Shown piece after piece: positions 6,125 to 10,406 of a stretch of DNA of 10,406 nucleotides. Each line of letters starts with the position of its first letter. The stretch's first letter is position 1. The stretch lies in NCBI GenBank assembly GCA_900555435.1, contig USLH01000082.1, positions 1 through 10,406 of the forward strand, in the 5' to 3' direction. The notes beneath the pieces are model-generated. The model was not told the origin of the DNA. It ran no database searches and saw only the letters and a list, made by a program, of their open reading frames with translations. A program made the translations under genes and the position numbers. Origin of the DNA: an uncultured Oscillospiraceae bacterium. GTDB lineage: Bacteria > Bacillota > Clostridia > Oscillospirales > Ruminococcaceae.

Positions 6125-7315
6125 ATGACAAAACGCATCCGTATCCTCCGCATCAGCGGCGTTTGCATTTTGGTATATTGGATCAACTACATCACCCGCA
6201 ATATGCTGAGCGTCACCACCCCGGAAATGCTCAAAGAACCCTTTTTCACCAAGGAGTACACCGGTCTTCTCTCCTCTGTCTGCTTTCTCTTCTACGCCGT
6301 AGGACAGCTGTTCAACGGCATCATCGGTGATCGGGTCCGTCCCCGCTATATGGTGGGTGCCGGTCTTCTGATCAGCAGCGGCTGCACGGTTCTGATCCCT
6401 CTTTTTGAAAACCGGATCCTCCATCTGGTCTGCTTTTCCGTCATCGGCTACAGCCTTTCCATGCTCCGGGGACCCATGGTGAAGGTAATCTCGGAAAACT
6501 CGGAGAACCGGGTGGCACAGCTCACCTGCACGTTTTTCAGCATGGCGGGCTTCGTCGGTTCCCTTCTTGCCAGTCTCCTTTCCATGTTCTTCAACTGGCG
6601 GAACGTTTTCTTTGCCTCTGCCGCTCTCTCCTGCACCGCAGCTGTGGTTTTTTTCTTAAACTTTCTCCCTCTGGAAAGATCCGGCGTCATCACCTTTACC
6701 CCTAAAACCACCACCGGCTTCAAGTGCTTTGCGGAGATCTTCCGCCTGAAGGGCTTCTTCTTTTATATGCTCATCAGCGCCATCACCGAGGTGGCCTTCT
6801 CTTCCATCACCTTCTGGATCCCCACCTATGCCACCGAACGGCTGGGACTTTCTCAGGCCGGTGCTTCCATGATCTACACCCTGATCTCCGTCACCGGCAT
6901 CTGTGCCCCTTTCCTGAGCCTCTTCCTCTATGAAAAGGCGGTCAAAAACGACGTCTTCCTTGCAGGCGGGATGTTTACCCTTTCGGCTTTCTTTTTCTTC
7001 CTGACTTTTTTGTTCCCTACCCCGACCCTGAACATCCTTTTCCTGATCCTTGCCCGCCTTTTCGCCGCCTGCGCCAGCTCCATCGTCTGGACGGTTTACA
7101 TCCCCGGCCTTGCCGGAAGCGGGAATGTCTCCGGGGCCAACGGGGTCATCGACGCTGCCGGCTACCTCTTCGCTTCCGTCTTCAACGCCATCTTTGCCGG
7201 AGCCGTCGGCATCGTCGGCTGGAACGGCCTGATCCTTATCTGGTGCGGCGTCATGCTGATCGGCGCCCTCGCCGCCCTAATCCGCTTTTTACAGCTCCGC
7301 AAATCCTCCCGCTGA
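6125..7315 (+). CDS. MFS transporter of the OPA (GlpT/UhpT-like) type
   Basis: A 396-residue membrane protein with about 12 hydrophobic segments and a central cytoplasmic loop near residues 185-205. The first helix has NYITRNMLS (Arg25), matching the OPA pattern in which an arginine of helix 1 binds the phosphate group (Arg45 of GlpT), and the loop after helix 2 has GDRVRPRY, the GDR-x-x-PR form of the MFS loop motif. In helix 7 the WIPTY segment (Trp231) aligns with WSPTY of GlpT, but the position of the second substrate arginine (Arg269 of GlpT, six residues earlier) is Phe225 here. Organophosphate:phosphate exchange is therefore possible but not secure, and another anion could be carried. 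The ATG follows the phosphoesterase stop by one base, with AAGGAAGG as binding site inside that gene. Pairing with a phosphoesterase suggests import and then cleavage. A terminator follows. Confidence 0.88.
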   Translation: MTKRIRILRISGVCILVYWINYITRNMLSVTTPEMLKEPFFTKEYTGLLSSVCFLFYAVGQLFNGIIGDRVRPRYMVGAGLLISSGCTVLIPLFENRILHLVCFSVIGYSLSMLRGPMVKVISENSENRVAQLTCTFFSMAGFVGSLLASLLSMFFNWRNVFFASAALSCTAAVVFFLNFLPLERSGVITFTPKTTTGFKCFAEIFRLKGFFFYMLISAITEVAFSSITFWIPTYATERLGLSQAGASMIYTLISVTGICAPFLSLFLYEKAVKNDVFLAGGMFTLSAFFFFLTFLFPTPTLNILFLILARLFAACASSIVWTVYIPGLAGSGNVSGANGVIDAAGYLFASVFNAIFAGAVGIVGWNGLILIWCGVMLIGALAALIRFLQLRKSSR

Positions 7316-7320
7316 CCCTC

Positions 7321-7355
7321 AGAAAGCTCCCCCGTCCGAAGGAGCCTTTCTTTTT
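7321..7355 (+). terminator. Terminator of the phosphoesterase-transporter operon
   Basis: AGAAAGCTCC (7321-7330) pairs with GGAGCCTTTCT (7341-7351) with a single bulged base, and a T run follows at 7351-7355. It begins 5 bases after the transporter stop. Confidence 0.8.
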
Positions 7356-7477
7356 GTCAAAAATTTTTCTTTCTGCTTCCCATTTCCATAAAACGTGCTG
7401 CAATAAAACAAAATCAAGGGTTGCTTTTCTTTCACATAAATATAAAACGTTTCATCTTATCCTGCAGGAGGCGCCTC

Positions 7478-7745
7478 ATGAATTTCAAAACAGCCCGCAA
7501 ACAGGCTGTCCCCTTGTGGCGCAGATAACCTTAGAGGAGCAGATGTCCCGGCTCCTTTACAGTCCCCCGCCATCCCCCCGTTTAAACATCTGCGAATTTC
7601 ACTGGTGGAACGAAGTCTCCCACGACGTGGCCCGTACCGGAACCGCCACCGTCTTCCCCCACACCATCGCCATGGCCGCCTTCGATCCGGAGCTTTTGGA
7701 GCAGGCGGCAGACGCCATTTTCACCGAAGGCCGCACCAGGCATTT
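7478..7745 (+). pseudogene. Remnant: N-terminal piece of a family 3 glycoside hydrolase
   Basis: After a good AGGAGG (7466-7471) an ATG at 7478 begins MNFKTARKQA, but this frame hits TAA at 7526. Shifting by one base near 7510 restores VAQITLEEQMSRLL, then a PRLNI segment, FHWWNE, HDVARTGTATVFPH, AMAAFDPELLEQAADAI and FTEGR. This is the order of conserved segments at the start of GH3 beta-glucosidases/xylosidases (LTLEEK, PRLGIP, YNWWNE, LHGVAR, ATVFPQ, FDPEL, EARAK). Only about 90 of some 700 or more residues remain; the catalytic aspartate and the whole C-terminal domain are gone. Likely changes at conserved positions (for example HDVAR for HGVAR) agree with decay. Similarity then ends abruptly near 7745 and aldo/keto reductase sequence follows. 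Family naming is from memory of the motifs. Confidence 0.8.
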
Positions 7746-7778
7746 TGCCGCCCATTCCGGCCGGAGCGGCTCCGTGCC

Positions 7779-8266
7779 GAAAAGCGAGAGAACCGGGAGG
7801 TCTGGCGTGCCCCGGAGGACGCCCATCTGGCAAAAAAGTGAAGACCATCGGCGTTTCCAACTTCCTCCCCGACAACCTGCAGAACCTCCTTGCCGACTGC
7901 CGTGTAAAAAACCAGCTCCTCCACATCACCAGCACCGACCTGCCGCTTCTGGATTTCTGCCGGAGCCACGGGATCTTGGTGGGAACCTACTCCCCATTGC
8001 CCACAGCGAAGCCCTCAAGGACCCCGCCATTCAGAAAATGGCGGAAAAATACGGCGCCCCCCGCTCAGCTCTGCATCCGCTGCGCTTTGGAGCTGGGCGC
8101 GGTTGCCCTCCCCAAAACCGCAAATCCCGCCCACATGGCGGACAACGCCAAGGTGGACTTTTCCATTTCCTCTGAAGGCACGGAGGCCCTGAAAGCCATG
8201 AAGCACATCGATACCTACGGCGATTTCGACGTCTTCCCGGTCTTCAGCGGCAATCCTCTTTCCTGA
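7779..8266 (+). pseudogene. Remnant: C-terminal part of an aldo/keto reductase, frameshifted
   Basis: The sequence reads ENREVWRAPEDAHLAKK in one frame and then stops. A shift near 7840 continues VKTIGVSNFLPDNLQNLL, the GVSNF signature of aldo/keto reductases, then LLDFCRSHGILV and TYSP. A second shift near 7990 gives IAHSEALKDPAIQKMAEKYG, and a third near 8065 returns to AQLCIRCALELG, then LPKTANPAHMADNA and the C-terminal VFPVFSGNPLS before the stop at 8264-8266. These are the normal segments of the last half of the family in the correct order. The NADPH-site LPKTAN region is intact, but the N-terminal half with the catalytic Asp-Tyr-Lys-His residues is absent, and a few residues between CRVK and NQLLHI look deleted. 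At least three frameshifts and the missing catalytic half make a working enzyme very unlikely. Confidence 0.85.
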
Positions 8267-8276
8267 CTCTTTTCCC

Positions 8277-8304
8277 TTGACATCTCCCTTCCGTGTGATA
8301 CAAT
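8277..8304 (+). promoter_or_regulatory. Promoter of the EamA permease gene
   Basis: A consensus -35 TTGACA (8277-8282), a 16-base spacer, and -10 TACAAT (8299-8304) preceded by TGA, an extended -10. Transcription would start near 8311, about 29 bases before the ATG at 8340. Confidence 0.88.
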
Positions 8305-8315
8305 GGTAGGGAGAT
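8282..8315. promoter_or_regulatory. Inverted repeat around the -10 box, candidate operator
   Basis: ATCTCCCT at 8282-8289 and AGGGAGAT at 8308-8315 are a perfect 8-bp inverted repeat separated by 18 bases. The left arm is in the promoter spacer and the right arm covers the expected transcription start, so a bound dimer would block polymerase. The right arm is followed by TTTTTATTT, so a weak terminator for upstream read-through is the alternative reading. Confidence 0.45.
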
Positions 8316-8339
8316 TTTTATTTAAGGAAACGTGATACC

Positions 8340-9215
8340 ATGCCATCTGTCAGCCAAAAAACCAAAGGCATCTGCTACATTCTCGTTGCCGCCTTCGGCT
8401 TTTCCCTTATGTCCACCTTCGTCAAGCTGGCCGGCGACCTTCCTGCCATCCAGAAGGCGTTTTTCCGGAATTTCATCGCCCTGCTCTTCATTCTTATTTT
8501 CATGCTCAAGGAGCACATCTCCTTCAAACCCGAAAAAGGCAACCTCCCCGCCCTCTTCGGCCGCTGCTTCTGCGGCACCGTGGGGCTGCTCTGCAACTTT
8601 TATGCCATCGGAAAATTAAACCTTTCCGATGCCAATATGTTAAATAAGCTGTCCCCCTTCTTCGCCATTCTCTTCTCCGTGATCCTTTTAAAAGAAAAAC
8701 CCACCCTCGTTCAGGTCATCGGCGTCCTTATGGCCTTTGCGGGCAGCCTCTGCATCATCAAGCCGGGCTTTGAGAACCCTGCCCTGATCCCTGCCATTGC
8801 CGGAGCCATCGGCGGCATGGGCGCCGGAGCTGCCTACACCTTTGTCCGGAAGCTGGGCGGAAGGCACGAAAACAGCAAGCGCATCGTTTTCTATTTCTCT
8901 GCTTTCTCCTGTCTGGTCTGCCTGCCCTTCCTCCTCTTCTCCTACGCCCCCATGACTGGGAAGCAGTTTCTCTTCCTGGTCCTCGCCGGCGCCTTTGCCT
9001 GCGTAGGACAGCTGGGTATCACCCAAGCCTACCTCTGCGCCCCTGCAAAGGAAATTTCCGTCTACGATTACACCCAGGTCATCTTTGCCGCCGTTTTGGG
9101 CTACTTTATCTTTGGAGACATTCCCGATTGGCTCAGCATTCTGGGATATTTCCTCATCTGCGGCGCAGGCGTTGCCATGTTTTTCTATAATAACCGCAAG
9201 TCTGCCCGCAGCTGA
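8340..9215 (+). CDS. DMT-superfamily permease with two EamA domains
   Basis: A 291-residue membrane protein with about ten hydrophobic segments arranged as two repeated EamA halves, roughly residues 10-140 and 150-286, the normal size and layout of ten-helix drug/metabolite transporters. The first half shows FRNFIALLF after helix 2 and a MLNKLSPFFAILFSVILLKEK stretch at the helix 4 re-entry, both typical; the second half ends with SILGYFLICGAGV. Such proteins move metabolites such as amino acids, nucleosides or other small molecules across the cytoplasmic membrane, and the substrate cannot be read from sequence. The start follows AAGGAAA at 8324-8330. It is a single-gene unit, with its own promoter at 8277-8304 and a terminator at 9227-9274, and is convergent with the nitroreductase. 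No functional tie to its neighbours is apparent. Confidence 0.92.
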   Translation: MPSVSQKTKGICYILVAAFGFSLMSTFVKLAGDLPAIQKAFFRNFIALLFILIFMLKEHISFKPEKGNLPALFGRCFCGTVGLLCNFYAIGKLNLSDANMLNKLSPFFAILFSVILLKEKPTLVQVIGVLMAFAGSLCIIKPGFENPALIPAIAGAIGGMGAGAAYTFVRKLGGRHENSKRIVFYFSAFSCLVCLPFLLFSYAPMTGKQFLFLVLAGAFACVGQLGITQAYLCAPAKEISVYDYTQVIFAAVLGYFIFGDIPDWLSILGYFLICGAGVAMFFYNNRKSARS

Positions 9216-9226
9216 TAAACCCGCTC

Positions 9227-9274
9227 AAAAAGCGGCTGCAAATGGTTTTTAAAAGCCATCCGCAGCCGCTTTTT
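9227..9274. terminator. Two-way terminator between eamA-type gene and nitroreductase
   Basis: AAAAAGCGGCTGC (9227-9239) and GCAGCCGCTTTTT (9262-9274) form a perfect 13-bp stem. The interior ATGGTTTTT (9242-9250) and AAAAGCCAT (9251-9259) pair further with one G-T, so nearly the whole 48 bases can fold on itself. T runs exist on both strands, suited to the two convergent genes ending at 9215 and 9291. Confidence 0.9.
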
Positions 9275-9290
9275 CTTTTCACTGTTTCAC

Positions 9291-9797
9291 TCACTCTGTG
9301 ATCCGGGTGACCGTTCCCTCTTTCCGGGGCTTTGCCGCCGGTGCTTCTCCTGCCGGGAAGCCCAGCGCCACCGACCCCACCGGCCGGTATCCCGCAGGAA
9401 CGCCCCACTCCGCCGCAGCGGCTTCCTCTTTAAAGAGGTCGTTGACGCAGTGGATCCAGCAGCTGCCAAGCCCCAGAGCCTTGGCAGCCAGCAGCAGATT
9501 CCCGATGGCAAGGCTCCCGTCGCAGACCGGAGCAATGGCGTCCTTTTTCCCGAACACAAGGATCATCGCCGGCGCCCCGTAATAGGGATCCCGCCCCAGC
9601 TTCTCTATGCAGTAGGTACGGTACCGTTCCGCACCCTTTCCGCTGATCACTACAAAGTGCCACGACTGCTGGTTCATGGCGCTGGGCGCCATCAGCCCCG
9701 CCTTTACTACCGCTTCCAGCTTTTCCTCCGGCACCGGATCCGTCCGATAGCTCCGGATGCTTCTTCTTCCCTCAATGGCACAAATGACCTCGTTCAT
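9291..9797 (-). CDS. Nitroreductase-family FMN oxidoreductase
   Basis: A 168-residue protein typical in length for short nitroreductase-fold enzymes. It begins with the FMN-phosphate motif RRSIRSY (Arg11, Arg12, Arg15), continues with APSAMNQQSWHFVVI (the APSxxNxQ flavin-contact segment), then LLLAAKALGLGSCWI, the conserved helix and Gly-rich turn, and ends with ALGFPAGE and KPRKEG, the second phosphate-binding stretch. It should bind FMN, work as a dimer in the cytoplasm and use NAD(P)H to reduce nitro, quinone or similar compounds; the physiological substrate is not predictable. Its AGGAGG (9805-9810) overlaps the stop codon of the small gene upstream (9810-9812), so the two are translationally close and share the promoter at 10105-10135. 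It ends just before the two-way terminator. Confidence 0.93.
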   Translation of the reverse strand: MNEVICAIEGRRSIRSYRTDPVPEEKLEAVVKAGLMAPSAMNQQSWHFVVISGKGAERYRTYCIEKLGRDPYYGAPAMILVFGKKDAIAPVCDGSLAIGNLLLAAKALGLGSCWIHCVNDLFKEEAAAAEWGVPAGYRPVGSVALGFPAGEAPAAKPRKEGTVTRITE

Positions 9798-9809
9798 ACA
9801 AAAACCTCC

Positions 9810-10082
9810 TTATTCTTCAGCCGGAACCGGTTCAGATCCCGTTTCTTTTTTCTCACGCTTTTCGTCCAACTTCTTCTTGAGCTTTACATAGCTGCAAACC
9901 GTTATCACCAGCCGGATGACCGGCCGTACCGCTCCATATACTGCCGCAACCGACGAAAGGATCCGCAGCCATTTTTTCAGTTTCTCCGCCTTTTCCTTCC
10001 GCTCGGCCATCGCCCGCCCCATCGCCGTACATGGGACTTTTTTCTCCTTCTTTTCCGCCGTTTTCCGAATGGATTTTGCCAT
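9810..10082 (-). CDS. Small basic protein with one hydrophobic segment, function unknown
   Basis: A 90-residue protein I do not recognise. Residues 1-37 are strongly basic and Lys/Glu-rich with helix-forming character, residues about 38-66 are hydrophobic (WLRILSSVAAVYG, then VIRLVITVCSYV) with Arg53 and Arg57 in the middle, and residues 67-90 are charged and then acidic (ending EPVPAEE). It could be a single-pass or peripheral membrane protein; the two internal arginines argue against a plain transmembrane helix and allow a short hairpin or amphipathic helix. Coding is supported by the start after AAGGGGGAAAT, a good promoter just upstream, and tight coupling to the nitroreductase, whose ribosome binding site overlaps this stop. 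A role linked to the nitroreductase is possible but unsupported. Confidence 0.7.
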   Translation of the reverse strand: MAKSIRKTAEKKEKKVPCTAMGRAMAERKEKAEKLKKWLRILSSVAAVYGAVRPVIRLVITVCSYVKLKKKLDEKREKKETGSEPVPAEE

Positions 10083-10104
10083 ATTTCCCCCTTCTTTCCC
10101 CTTT

Positions 10105-10135
10105 ATTGTACCACATAAAATCCCCCTCCTGTCAA
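10105..10135 (-). promoter_or_regulatory. Promoter of the small protein-nitroreductase operon
   Basis: On the minus strand a consensus TTGACA (10135-10130) and TACAAT (10110-10105) are separated by 19 bases, longer than the usual 17, which may be offset by the TGG just before the -10 box (extended -10). The start of transcription would fall near 10098, a short leader before the ATG at 10082. Confidence 0.75.
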
Positions 10136-10167
10136 GAGCGTGAAAATCGAAAAAACGCCGTCACTGG

Positions 10168-10196
10168 TTTACTTTTCCCCGAAAATCAGGTACAAT
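10168..10196 (+). promoter_or_regulatory. Promoter of rarA
   Basis: TTTACT (10168-10173), a 17-base spacer and TACAAT (10191-10196), divergent from the promoter at 10105-10135. The expected start is near 10203 and the ATG follows at 10228. Confidence 0.75.
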
Positions 10197-10227
10197 AGAA
10201 TTATCTGATAAAAAAGGAGGGGCTTTT

Positions 10228-10406
10228 ATGTCATCGCCCCTTGCCGACCGGCTCCGGCCTCAAACGTTAGACGAAGTGGTGGGACAGCAGCACCTGCTCG
10301 CCCCCGGAAAGAGCCTCCGCTGCATCATCGAAAGCGGCAATATCCCCAACATGATCTTCTACGGCCCGTCCGGCGTCGGAAAAACCACCGTCGCCCGGAT
10401 CATCGC
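10228..10406 (+). CDS. rarA: Replication-associated recombination protein A (partial, N-terminus)
   Basis: Only the first 59 codons are in the window. The start follows AAAAAAGGAGGGG at about 10210-10222. Residues 3-9 SPLADRL and RPQTLDEVVGQQHLL are the classic N-terminus of RarA/MgsA/WRNIP1 clamp-loader-like AAA+ ATPases, followed by NMIFYG and the Walker A motif GPSGVGKTT. RuvB and DnaX share the RPxxxDEVVGQ pattern, but the HLLAPGKSLRCIIE stretch with PNMIFYG fits RarA best. RarA acts at stalled or blocked replication forks with single-stranded DNA-binding protein. The Walker A here is PSGVGKT rather than the common PPGTGKT; the invariant Gly-Lys-Thr is kept. The rest of the gene lies beyond 10406. 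Confidence 0.88.
   Translation, partial: MSSPLADRLRPQTLDEVVGQQHLLAPGKSLRCIIESGNIPNMIFYGPSGVGKTTVARII

Noticed and set aside
7388..7450. Two copies of ATAAAACGT (7388-7396 and 7442-7450)
   Set aside because: Nine bases in an AT-rich stretch, not in phase with a clear promoter and with only two copies; not enough to call an operator or a CRISPR-like repeat.
7478..8266. A functional GH3-aldo/keto reductase fusion enzyme
   Set aside because: No single frame spans both parts, and catalytic residues of both families are missing, so decay is far more likely than a new fusion.

Overview
The window looks like chromosomal DNA from a fairly GC-rich member of the Clostridia (Firmicutes), roughly Lachnospiraceae/Oscillospiraceae-like. 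The reasons are strong AGGAGG ribosome binding sites, SigA-type promoters (TTGACA / TATAAT-like), Rho-independent terminators at most transcript ends, a codon bias toward G/C at third positions, and closest-looking family members of clostridial type. This placement is inference; there is no rRNA or marker gene in the window. No tRNA, CRISPR array, IS element or phage gene was seen.

Layout. (1) 1-992: the tail of an upstream gene, then a Ser/Glu-rich lipoprotein with two tandem thioredoxin-like CxxC domains, ended by two strong terminators. (2) 993-4849, minus strand: an AraC-family regulator followed 14 bases later by a PreP-type M16C zinc peptidase, transcribed together from a good promoter at 4924-4952. 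(3) 5029-7315, plus strand, divergent from the regulator: a cytoplasmic metallophosphoesterase that starts at TTG, and an OPA/GlpT-like MFS transporter one base later. A direct repeat with 11-base period lies between the divergent units and is a candidate AraC site. (4) 7316-8266: a terminator, then a decayed locus where the N-terminus of a family 3 glycoside hydrolase lies against the C-terminal part of an aldo/keto reductase, with several frameshifts. (5) 8277-9274: a DMT/EamA permease with its own promoter, which is wrapped by an inverted repeat, and a two-way terminator. (6) 9291-10135, minus strand: a small basic membrane-associated protein of unknown function and a nitroreductase, sharing one promoter. 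(7) 10136-10406: promoter and first 59 codons of rarA, cut by the window edge.

How they work together. The most coherent unit is the regulator / phosphoesterase / transporter block: uptake of a substrate that is possibly phosphorylated, then phosphoester cleavage in the cytoplasm under AraC-type control. The transporter, however, lacks one of the two phosphate-binding arginines of GlpT/UhpT, so its substrate is uncertain. The rest is a mix of household and accessory genes. I see no convincing new defence or mobile system; the most notable items are the divergent AraC unit, the double-thioredoxin lipoprotein and the GH3/AKR wreck.
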